This document shows positions 42,987 through 53,200 of a stretch of 64,000 nucleotides of DNA, piece by piece; positions within the stretch are counted from its first letter, which is position 1; every line of letters starts with the position of its first letter. Both the position numbers and the translations under genes were made by a program. Source of the DNA: Corella eumyota (taxonomy: Eukaryota; Chordata; Ascidiacea; Phlebobranchia; Corellidae); NCBI GenBank assembly GCA_963082875.1, contig OY720101.1, positions 7,378,001 through 7,442,000 of the forward strand, read 5' to 3'. The notes under the pieces are model-generated. The model searched no databases. It was not told where the DNA came from and was given only the letters and a program-made list of their open reading frames with translations.

Positions 42987-43212
42987 ATGGCCAACGCTTG
43001 TCCAACCATTGGATTTTTTCTTTCCATCTTTGCTACGTTTGGAATAATTTTTGTGCTGGCTTCCAAATATTGGAAAATCAACTCCTCCCAATCGTCCCAG
43101 GCTAGCTTACAGGGTGTTTATTCTTATGAGGGATTATGGGTTCGTTGCACAAGTCCCATTCAAGGCCAGTTTAACTGTGACAACTATGATGAATCTTATC
43201 TCGCTTTACCAG
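42987..43212 (+). CDS. Claudin first exon, variant 1a
   Basis: Encodes TM1 and the first extracellular loop: YWKINS, then GLWVRC and FNC, the claudin W-GLW-C-C signature. It starts at ATG (MANACPTIGF) and ends CCA G at a GTTGGT donor. Very similar to 1b in the loop (NSxQSSQAxLQ, CTSPIxGQ). It has its own ATG and no obvious acceptor before it, so it needs its own promoter. Confidence 0.9.
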
Positions 43213-46200
43213 GTTGGTTTTTGATTCTTCATAATATTATTTTATTGTGTGTCTAGTTAAAAATATATAATCACAAAACGAATTGTTTTAATAAACTTTA
43301 TATTTTTAAAATTGTTTGTTATATGTTTTTACCTAGCAACTACTTAAATAGAGTGTTATAACATTATTTTTGTAATATAACTATACCTAAACATTATTTT
43401 GGTAGCCTTATCAAAGTAATGTTTTTTTGTAAAATCTTAAGTATTATTTAATCTTGATCTTATTTAATTTTTTTACTAAAATATTATAAGGTAATAATTT
43501 TTAGAGTTTGTAATAGTGTGGAATATTAATTTTGCTTTTTAAGTTATTTATAATAATCAATCCACGAAATTATTTATGCACACAATTAGTCACTATTTAA
43601 AAAATATTACTACAAGTATTACACAATTTTTCGAAAATATTTTACACGCCCTTATGTCGTGTTTGTTGCCCACGTTTTTAAATAAATAATGACGTCAATT
43701 ACAAGCCCTGTGATTGGCTGAAACCTGCGTTGGCGAATAAGCAAATTTACCAAAGTCAATTTTGTGGATTGGTTATTTTTATATCATAAAAATAATAAAT
43801 ATATACTAACCTTTTATCGATTTAACCTTTTTTTTCTTAAACTTTATTTTTATTTTATTACGGAACTGTTTTAAAGGTAAGAATTTTTATTTTTTTTTAA
43901 ATAAGTTTTTTCTAAATAACATTAATTTATTAAAATTTTAATTTAATTTATTTTAAAAACTTAGTTTAACGTTTTTAATGTTTAAAAATAATAACATGTT
44001 GTGTATTTTTGTTGTATTAAGTTCATTTTAGCAATTATAGTTAAATAAGGGTTACTCGTCCTGAAAAACTGTAAGTGTACCCGTTTTTTAATCCTAGCGC
44101 AAATAATGACGTCATTTTTCCGAGAGTAATGACGTCATAGGAAACGTGTCTGGGGTTGTTTAACAACCACGTGATGGGTGAGTAATTTAAATAACCCAAT
44201 TTGTGACAAGCGATTCTCTAATTATTTAAATAGTTATTTTATTAGGGAATTTGAAATCTTAGAGACCTTACCTTATTACAGCAAAACTTCTGTAATAAAA
44301 GTGGTTTTACTTAGACATAGGTTATTTATCGCATTCAGTCGTTTGTTTTTTTACATTAATCTTTGTAACTGCTTTCTTATTTACCTTAAAACGGTGAAAA
44401 CAAAAAGTAACGGTAGTTAAAATTAATGACCATTTTTGCGACATTTTAAACTATACGAATCGTTGCGCGGTTACATTAAACAAATACGGGAAATTTTATA
44501 GTTTAAATAACAAGCGTTATGTTTAGTAAAACGGTACCGCGTTTGCTTTAAATATCCCAAACCGACCATATAAGGAACCACGTTCAAGAAATGTCAAACA
44601 AATAAATCCCACGTATAGTGACGTCATAAAGAGTATGATTTGTTCCAAAGCATAACCATTCTCCTTCCTCTAAAAAATTACCTGGTAAAGATGGTGCAAT
44701 TTCGAATTGGTTTGTTAGCTCAATTCCGTGTAATGTTTGCTCTGGTCGCTCATACAAAAACTTGTGTTTACCGACCTAGGAGCGATACTGTTTGCTCACA
44801 AATTTTAGACAAATGACCAAGAGAACCACTCCATGCGCTTTTCTCAGTCATAAAAAGGCTTTTACTTTTGGTGCGCAGCCTCGTTAAAATCTTTTTAAAC
44901 TTAAATATAAAATGCCAAGCGCAATAAAAGAGCGCGCTAGTATACCCAGTTAGTTTCAATTTGGGCAATGTATTGACAGGTATACCTGCGTTCAAAATAA
45001 ATAGTAACGAAGTCAGGTGTGGTCTTATTAATTGGCCTGGTTAATTAAGACTAAAATATTTAGTACAACTAATCAGCTTATCCTAATAAAAGCGAGATCA
45101 TTTTATTTAAAAGTTAAAAAAAATATAAGTTTAAGTTTTTAAGTATACAGTCTTTTTACAGATTATAAAATTTAAAATAATATTTTTACGAAGTTGAAAC
45201 TTTAAATTACGATAAAATAAACTGATAAAATGTCTGGAGGAATTCGTTACGGAGGTTTCGGTTTGGCCGCTCTTGCGTTTGTAGGGATTATGTTCACCAC
45301 TGCGTTTCGCGAATGGAAGCGAAACAGTCGACAGTCTTCGCAGGCTAACTTGCAACAGTTATACACTTGCGAAGGGCTGTGGGTGAGATGCACATCACCA
45401 ATAGTTGGCCAAATCAACTGTGATCAATTTGACACCGCTCTTATTGGACTTGAAAGTAAGTTAAAATTAAAAAAATTATGTAGTTTGTAAAATATGTGTG
45501 CTTTTTAACATATATATATCTGTTTATCATTATTGTCAAACGTTATGAGAATTACGCAGTGTCAAATACATACGGCGCCAGGCTATAGTTTTTAGAAGTT
45601 TCCGTAACTTCAGTTTTAAATAAAATGCATCTGCTTTATGTCAAGTTTTGATATCCATTCTAAAAAAGTTAAGCTTATTTGGCATTGAACTTGTTTATGA
45701 ACGTTAAAGTATACAGTTACTTGTCTATAATTTAGAAACTAAACTGTTGTGCGAGTTTTTAAAGAAGCGTTACGTTAAGTGACTTAAGCACTTATTTACT
45801 GTTTAAAAATCATGGGCCACTTTTTAAGATACCTGGCATCGGTATTAACAATACTCGCAACAGTTGGGATTCTATTTACGAATACGTACCCCTATTGGAA
45901 GCAGAATAGCGTTTTAGATACGCAATCAAATCTGAGGTCGAGTAGGTTATTCGAAGGTTTATGGATGACTTGTAGCCAGTCTACAGAAGAGTTCAAAAGA
46001 GTTTGCAATTTTGATGAGACGGCGTTCTTTAATTTACCCCGTAAGCTTAATTATAAAATAAATTATAGAAACAAGTTTTTTATACTATTAAAAAATAAAC
46101 GTTTTAAATTGGAGCATTTTTAATATTTTAATTTTTTTAAATGGAAGGTAAAAATTTACACCTATTGTTGAAATCCAAAAAAATTTAATAAAATTTAAAA

Positions 46201-48683
46201 AGCTCTATAAAAAAATTTATCGAAAAGAAAAATCTGGTAAACATATTTTTTTCACGATAGAGTTTCACAATAGACTATGACGTAACAATAATGAAAAATA
46301 GCGCAGCGCGCACAAAAACAAACGGAAAATTCAAAAGAGTTAATAATTCACTAAATTTATAACCAGGGCGAATAATTTATCTTTGTTTGCCGAGTGTATG
46401 TTGAATACATTAACTCCAAATTGAAAAAGAGCGCAAAAACGGAAAATTTTTGTTTAAATTTATTATTAAAATTAAAAAAAAAATTTAAACTTTGAATCCA
46501 ACCTGTTACAGTCAAAATTATGTTAACGCATTATTTTTTTTAGCACAACTGCAGGGCCAGCGGGCTATGATGTGCTTGTCGACAGGATTGATTTTCTTTG
46601 CTATGGTCGCTGCAGTTATGTCTCTTCCGTGTACAGGTGCCCTTACTGAAAAACAGAAGGTCATGACATCTCGTGTCGCAGGGATCTTCGCCTTGCTGGC
46701 AGGTAACTTCCAGTGGCCACGTGACCGATAACATCACGTGACTGCTTTTATCGCAGCTTAAGGTACAGGTTTGGATGAAGCGAATAGCAGAAAGAGAAAG
46801 GCAAGAAAGAAAAGCCAAGAAATGGAGACCAAAGAGAGACGATATTGCTTGTCCGCGCACGCATAAAACTTTACAATAACTCTTTCGCTAACTGGCGCTA
46901 TTTTTACTTTTATGCTCTACGCCAATAAACAGCCGAGCTACAAGCACAAAGAGCAATGATGGTGTTGGCTGCTATCATAGCAGTTGCCTCGCTTATTGCC
47001 GGCGCAATGGGACTTGACTGTATTACTGTAATGGCTGGCACAAGAGCCAAGGTATACACCGGACGTGGTGGGGGTGCTGGTATGATTGTCGCAGGTGACC
47101 TTAGTCATTCGTTTGTAAAACATTTATCATAACTCATATAGTGCTTTTATTTTAGTTGCATAAACAACTTGAATATAGAAAAAAATAAAATGTTTAACTC
47201 AACTGACTTAATGCGAATTTTTATTGATCATTCAAAATTCTACATAACGGCGTTATCCTACATAACATATTTTTGCTTAAATAAGAAATCAACGTTAACT
47301 GGGTCCTTTTCGTCTGTTTTGATTTTCTGCTATTGGTTTTGCACGACTTTTTTTGAATTAATTTATTTTCTTTGCATGCTATTTAATTTTGTTTTTCTTT
47401 GTTTGTCAATTTTTTATTTTTAAGCATAACGTTTGTGCCAAAAACTACTGCAACATTGTTTACTTAACTTTACATAATTCAAGTTTAAATAATTTAAATT
47501 AAGCATTAATTATATCGAATTAACTGTGCATGTTTTGTTAAATAGTAAATGTTTTAGATTTCAATGTTTGCGTTGTATTCTAATGCAATAATTTTTCTTA
47601 TTTTAAGATAACTATATTTATTTTTTATTTTTAATGTAAATAAGATTAATATATTATTTTTTTAAAGTATCTAAAGCATAATTAAATTTTCAAGTTTGTT
47701 TAATTTTTTAAAAGTTTATCCTTTATAAAGAAATAATACTAAATTGATTAATAGGCAAGGTTTTGGCTTTTTAACATAATTTAATCCTCTTTGTTTAAGT
47801 GGTTTTTATAATTTAGACTGGTATAAAGGTACTTAAATGGTATGTTACCTTTAGTCAATACTAACTATCGTTATTTGAAATTGTTAAAAAGCCGAAAACT
47901 TCTGCTTGCAATTTTTTTGCAACTCACTGCTTGCTAATTTTTTAATGTTTGTGCAATCAGAGTGAAAATTTTAATTCAAATCACGCAGGTTTGCTTTGCC
48001 TTGCGTCTGTTTCTTGGTACGCTGCCGAAATAATCTATGAGTTCTGGACCCAGGTCGCGATTGACACGGCATTTAAATACGAGTTCGGTTCGGCCTTGTA
48101 TGTCGGCTGGATAGCTTCGGTATGTTAAACTAATTGTTATTCTTTTTTTTGTAATATCGAAAACAGGTTTGTTAACCTTGGGTGCCACCTCGTGGTATGC
48201 AGCTAATGTGGTACGCGACTTTAGAAATCAGCAAATTACGACCGGTGGCAATACAGGGTTTGTATACGAATTTGGCTCAGCCCTATATATAGGCTGGGTT
48301 ACAAGTGTAAGTATTGGTTGAAGTTTTTTCTAAATTAAATTTTAAATATAATAAAAAAAAACAACAAAAATACCTTAAAATATCATAACATATCATAAAT
48401 GCATACCTATTTTGATATTACAGCCTTTCTAGTGGTATTATTTTTAAAGTTAAAATAATAATATATAAACTATTTTAATCGTATGTTATTTTTTCATCCA
48501 TTGTTAGCATTACAATTAAGTGATTTATTTTTTTTATTTTATCAGGGACTTGCTTTGCTGGCAGGAGCATTGTTGGCATGTTGCACTTGTGGCAGTAGTG
48601 AAGACGACGACGATAATTACAGATACAACTACAAGCCCCCTACTTCTAACAAGCCATCTGGACATAGCACGGAATATGTATAA
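42987..48683 (+). CDS. Claudin locus with alternative first, second and third exons and one common last exon
   Basis: Claudins are four-TM proteins forming tight-junction strands. Three copies of the first coding exon (42987-43212, 45230-45455, 45812-46040), two of the second (46544-46702, 46933-47094) and two of the third (47989-48119, 48167-48306) precede a single terminal exon (48546-48683). All first exons end in phase 1. Both second exons start and end in phase 1. Both third exons start in phase 1 and end in phase 0, and the last exon starts in phase 0. Any one-of-each combination therefore reads through; 1a-2a-3a-4 gives 217 residues, normal for the family. No other terminal exon is seen. 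The arrangement suggests alternative promoters plus mutually exclusive exons; the splicing itself is inferred. Confidence 0.88.
43690..44626. promoter_or_regulatory. Cluster of four perfect CRE palindromes upstream of claudin exon 1b
   Basis: TGACGTCA occurs at 43690-43697, 44107-44114, 44130-44137 and 44619-44626, in an AT-rich region where this octamer should be rare. These are CREB/ATF-type sites by sequence. They lie between exons 1a and 1b and could serve the promoter of 1b; one falls inside the minus-strand frame at 44584-44775. Confidence 0.5.
44584..44775 (-). CDS. Unrecognised minus-strand exon-like open frame inside the claudin locus
   Basis: Preceded by an acceptor (CTCCTAG) and open for 63 codons to TGA, with no ATG needed. 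The peptide has a balanced, protein-like composition (FLYERPEQTLHGIELTNQF, then EEGEWLCFGTNHTLYD), unlike the AT-driven random frames around it. No other exon in the same direction was found nearby. It could be a terminal exon of an unknown gene, a decayed gene piece, or chance. Confidence 0.25.
   Translation of the reverse strand, partial: VGKHKFLYERPEQTLHGIELTNQFEIAPSLPGNFLEEGEWLCFGTNHTLYDVTIRGIYLFDIS
45230..45455 (+). CDS. Claudin first exon, variant 1b
   Basis: Same length as 1a (226 bases) and same phase. It starts MSGGIRYGGF, carries EWKRNS, GLWVRC and INC, and ends GAA A at a GTAAGT-type donor. Its close match to 1a in the first loop points to duplication of this exon. Confidence 0.9.
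45812..46040 (+). CDS. Claudin first exon, variant 1c
   Basis: Starts MGHFLRYLAS, carries YWKQNS, GLWMTC and RVC, and ends CCC C at GTAAGC. The first loop is the most diverged of the three (SQSTEEFKR in place of TSPIxGQ), and it is 229 bases long. The first loop sets charge selectivity in claudins, so this variant could change paracellular permeability (inference). Confidence 0.9.
46544..46702 (+). CDS. Claudin second exon, variant 2a
   Basis: After a TTTTTTTAG acceptor it encodes QLQGQRAMM and TM2, ending in a GTAACT donor. It matches the claudin ELQAARALM region and intracellular loop. Entry and exit are both phase 1. Confidence 0.9.
46757..46879 (+). other. Purine-rich, very basic open stretch between alternative exons 2a and 2b
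   Basis: Follows a TATCGCAG acceptor-like site and stays open for 40 codons. Bases 46786-46840 are almost all A or G (repeated GAAAGA, GCAAGAAAGA), like exonic splicing enhancers. It could regulate the choice between 2a and 2b or be a non-productive exon. Joined to 2a in phase 1 it would stop almost at once. Confidence 0.35.
46933..47094 (+). CDS. Claudin second exon, variant 2b
   Basis: Encodes ELQAQRAMM, TM2 and the short loop GLDCITVMAGTRAK, in a close match to canonical claudins. It ends GCA G at a GTGACC donor. It is 162 bases long, three more than 2a, with the same phases. Confidence 0.92.
47989..48119 (+). CDS. Claudin third exon, variant 3a
   Basis: Encodes the end of TM3 (SWYAAEIIYEFW), the second extracellular loop and the conserved EFGSALYVGW at the start of TM4. 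It ends in phase 0 at GTATGT. The intron to 3b is only 47 bases. Confidence 0.92.
48167..48306 (+). CDS. Claudin third exon, variant 3b
   Basis: Encodes SWYAANVVRDF, a longer second loop with QQITTGGNTG, and EFGSALYIGW. It starts in phase 1 and ends in phase 0, so splicing 3a to 3b would break the frame. That supports use of one or the other. Confidence 0.92.
48546..48683 (+). CDS. Claudin common last exon
   Basis: Encodes the rest of TM4 (LALLAGALLAC), a membrane-proximal CCTC likely to be palmitoylated, an acidic and Tyr-rich cytoplasmic tail and a final EYV. The C-terminal YV is the PDZ-binding end that claudins use to bind ZO proteins. It is the only terminal exon found for all upstream variants. 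Confidence 0.93.
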   Translation, partial: GLALLAGALLACCTCGSSEDDDDNYRYNYKPPTSNKPSGHSTEYV

Positions 48684-50217
48684 GCAATGGTCACCGAAGT
48701 GTTTGAAACTTAAAAACTCTGTTTGTACAAAGGACTCCATTTTATACCAAAAAGATTGTATTCTAAGAAAAAATGTTGAATGACTTATTTAGAGTAGATA
48801 CAATATCCGAAAATTTGCTGTTTAACATTTAGCTTTTAGCTTTTAAAACTCTATAGAATAATTAAAATTTTTAAATCATTAAGAATGTAAAACGTAATGT
48901 GTTAGTTGTACACCGTCTGGTTACCCATAAATATCAACTTAGCATTTTAAGAGTTGTATTTTCGTTTTTTTTTGTATTTAAATTTGTATAAGAAGTTGGC
49001 ATTTTTGATAGTTAAAAGCATTTTTTTGTAATCTTGTTTTTCTGTAAATAGTCTAATTAGTGAATTTTTAATTTTATTTGCGTTTGGCATTTTGTAAAAT
49101 TTTCTAAAAATTTTACCAATATAAACTGTTCAAATATTTAATGTCACGTTATGTTGTTGATATTAGTATGCAATTTATTAAAGCTACTGAAAAATTAATT
49201 TTTAAAACACAATAATAAACTTATAATTCTCTATATTTTTATGAGTGATTTGAATTTAATTAGCATACTTTTTAAACACAAAATAATATAAACAGCTATT
49301 ACAAAATTACACAACTTAAAAATTACAATCAAACTTAATTTTAAAATTATATTTTATTAAACTATTTGTAGGATCTAATACACTCCTACTATGGCTTAAA
49401 CAATTATTAAACCCCAATATAGTACGCTGTAAAGATGAGCATCGATAAGAAAGTCACACTTAATTAAAATACACAAAATAGTCGTGTTAAATCAAACTCG
49501 CTAACTTATTACCAAAACCGGCCCAAGGATTCAATCTACCAAATGTAATCTGTACAAGAGGCTTTTAATTAGAATTGAAACTACAGGAAATGCGAAATAA
49601 ATGCGACACAAAAATATGACATGAAACACAAACTACAAAGTATATAATCAACAAATTAAGTATAAAAGCGAAAGTCTAATTGTGTATTAAACCTTACTTC
49701 GGCCTTACTTATTTATGAGTTTTTACGTCCAGCGAACTGACCAAAAAGCTATTTTGCCAGTTATTTAAAGCGAAATAAAATAGGAGAAAGCGCATACAAA
49801 CAATAAAGAAAATACAAAGCATTATCGATAAACAGAACAACAAGTGCGTCATAAATGACGATGGGGATTGAAAAATCTCCCGCAGCTGGGATCAAGCCGA
49901 ATGATTCAGCGTGAAACGCCGAAGCTTACCAAAAGTGATCTTCCGCTAATAAATCATTTCAAATTTTTAATAAGATCGATAATGGACATAACACTATTTA
50001 AGTCTAGTCTTTTCTTGTTAAAAAATATACTTATATTGAGGATAAACGCGGTAAAAAACAAAAATAGTAAAAAACTTTTGAGAAGTTATTACCAAAGAGT
50101 TGTTACTACAAATTATTTGTTGTAGGGTTGTTATGTCCAACAAAAATATTTATTAGTCTGCTTGTTTTTCTGTAGCTGAAAAGAATATTTGGTAAAATTG
50201 ACTGATTGTGGTTCACG
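48684..50217. other. 3' flank of the claudin locus and intergenic
   Basis: AATAAA near 49213 could end the claudin transcript. Two GC-richer islands at 49500-49555 and 49870-49945 stand out from the AT-rich surroundings. On the minus strand each can be read from an AG as a short tail beginning ITFG(R/K)L. No supported gene. Confidence 0.35.
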
Positions 50218-53200
50218 ATGTTGTTGTACATCCAGAGCAAAGCTTATCCGGTAGGTTTTGTTCTTTTTTTTTATTTAATTATTTAACGTCTGAACGTAGT
50301 GTTACTTTTGATAATTAACGAAGAAGTTAAAATTTTGGGTTTAACCGGTAAAGTTCTTAAATTTAAACGCGAATTTCAGGCGTGCATTTTTTTAAACGAA
50401 AAATATATTGTACGTGTACTCTGCTTTGCTTTCCAGAGTGGGTCTTTATGCTGTTTTATTCAGCTTAAATTATGTGTTTTTTGCCATTTAACAACTTTGA
50501 ACAGTAAATTTCCAAACTTTTAGAAAGCTTAACATTTGTCTGGATAAAATATTACTAAGTTGACCACAGTTGTTTTTGTTTAAAATTTTTTGTTTGTTTT
50601 AATTAAATTTTAACATAAACCAGTATCAATAATTTTTATTATATTTAAATACTGTGTTAATTTAACTAATCAATGTTAACAAAATTAATGCATTGTTTAA
50701 CAAATTATCATTTATTAAAAACTACTTTTTCAGTTAGATATGCTTTCAGTTAGATATACAGATGTGTATTAAACTGTAAGTTGGGGCACAAAACTTTATC
50801 GTTGTTCACATATTCAGGCTAAATACTATACAAACTGTCTATGTTTAAAGTTAAATTAATAATAATTTAATATAGGGAAGAACTTTCGTTGATTTGAGCA
50901 AACCTTCTGATACTATAGCAAGAATCCGAGCTAATTTGTTACATAGACTTTATGAAATCGGTCACGCAAATCATCAGTTTAGGTTGGTACTTATAACAAA
51001 GATTTATGTATTTGTTTTTATTTAAACAAGTTTTTTTTTGGTTCTTCTTAAATTTTGATGTGGGAAGGTAGACTTTAAGGCGTTAACACAGAATAAAACT
51101 TGTTTTCCTGACCCCATTCTAAGTTTCTGTGGCAGTTTTGGAAATAATGTAGTATATTGCTTGATTACTAATTTGCCAACTAGTTTTAGGCAAGGCAGGT
51201 GTTAATCTTGTTAAAAGCACCTTATTGTAACAATAACTGTAAAAATATTGTTAGTCTATTTACGCTATGACTTAGATATTATTGTTTTTAAATATTTAAA
51301 GTTATTTTTTGTTTAATTTATATATTAAAAGGCTAAGTTACAAAGGGATTTATTTGCGAGATGCTTATACTTTGGAAGAATACAAGATTCTAAACAATGC
51401 CGTTATTCACATGATTCCATTGAGTGATGTTAATGAGGTAAATAGTTTGTAGTTGGGTTAATGCAGTAGTTAATAGTGACTATAAAATTATACTGAACTT
51501 AAAAAATATTAATTGGATATCAAATGGATCATGGATCTAATCGTTCTAACCCTAATCCTAAATCATTTGATGCATATTCAATGCATATATGCGATCATTT
51601 AAGGTCCATTTAACTCATTCAATTCAGTATATTTTGTAGGTACTGTTCTAATATTTAATTTCTATAATAGCAATATCAGTATTGACCTTGTTAATTGCCA
51701 AAAACAATTTAAAAACTAGAATCAACATTAAGGTTTATTATGACTTTTCAAAAGCTGTTATATTTGTTGTAAACACAAATTAAAAAAACTTGTCCAATTA
51801 ATATCCTATTCAATATCCTATAGTGGAACAGAGATAAGAGATTTCATCAATCTGAAAAAAATGATTTTAATGATGAAATGGAAGTACAAGATATTGTACA
51901 AGATGCTCTGAAATCTGAAATTAGATTACTGGACACAAGGGAAAGAGTTTTGCAAAACTACAAGGTAATCAAAAATTAATACAAGTGTTTAAGCCAAATT
52001 GGGTTTGGTGATCGTGTTGTTTTATAATATGAAATCATGTATAAATTTTTATTAAATTTGACTCAATTTAAATAATGTAGGCCTATATAATTTTGTCTTT
52101 TTTTTGCCGCCCAAAGGAATTTTCAATTGTTTATTTTTTCTGTCACTTTTATTAATGTGTCAAACATTAAAAAAAGAATGTTTATTTAATTTTAATTTCA
52201 AATTTTTTCGATTCAGATTCTTGTTATGATGCAAATAATATTGGTGTTTTTGTCGCTCTTTACAAACTATTGGTACTACTTTTTTGCATATGCTTTCGTC
52301 CTTGGAACGTCCTTTTGGTTTGCTCCAACTTTCACAAGGGTTGGTGGATGGGTGGGAACAAACAGTGTTAGGTTGGTTTGAATGAATGTGAAAATAATGA
52401 CTGTATTGTTGTAATAAAAATTATTCTAGACAAGAGATTTAAAAAGTAAAAAAATGTAAAAAATATTTTTGTATACATTTTTTTATTAAAATTTTTGCTT
52501 CAATTTTTTTACTTAGTTTGACAAACTTACTTTTAATCTTAATTACATTGAAAAAAAACTTGTGCTGTTACTAATCCCTAAATGGTAATTTAAAAAAATA
52601 CCAACTTTTAATATATTGCAGGCGAATTGAATTTATGGTTGTAATGATTGTTTTATCACTTCTGTTACTTGGTTCATCTATTTTGCTTGCAACTTTTAGT
52701 ATAACAGAACTCTTAGTAAGTAGTGACAAATGTTTTGTTACAATTTTAACAACCAAACTTGTTACATAATGTTTTATTTGAACATTTATTTTTTAAAAAT
52801 GGTTTTGATGGTTTCAATTTTTTTTTATAATATTTTTAAAAACATTTGGTTTTTTAGTTAACTTATCTGTGTTAAAATTTTATTTTTTAAGGGTTCTTCT
52901 TATCCCACTTCAAGATGCAACGACAATGCTTGTTTTCTTAATGCTCAAGACTCGACAGAAACTGGAGTATGTATAGCCCAGCAATCAAGATGCTATGAGT
53001 CGTCTGTTTGGACCGGTAGTTAAAAAATCTAAACTAAAAAACATTTGTGTTAAATAACACTTTCTTGGGCCATTAACTTAACTTGAACGACTGTTGCAAT
53101 GTTGGCAATAATTTTACTGAATAGACATTTAAAACCATATTAAAATCTATTTGATTTAAACTGTCTTACCCTAACTATATTCTGGTAAATGCCTTTTACC

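Noticed and set aside
47169-47423. Hydrophobic 84-codon frame in the claudin intron between exons 2b and 3a
   Set aside because: Phe, Tyr and Leu excess is explained by T-rich intron sequence; no claudin similarity, no splice context.
51520-51600. Telomere-like CTAACCCTAATCCTAA within an intron
   Set aside because: Only two to three imperfect units; too short to call an interstitial telomeric repeat.
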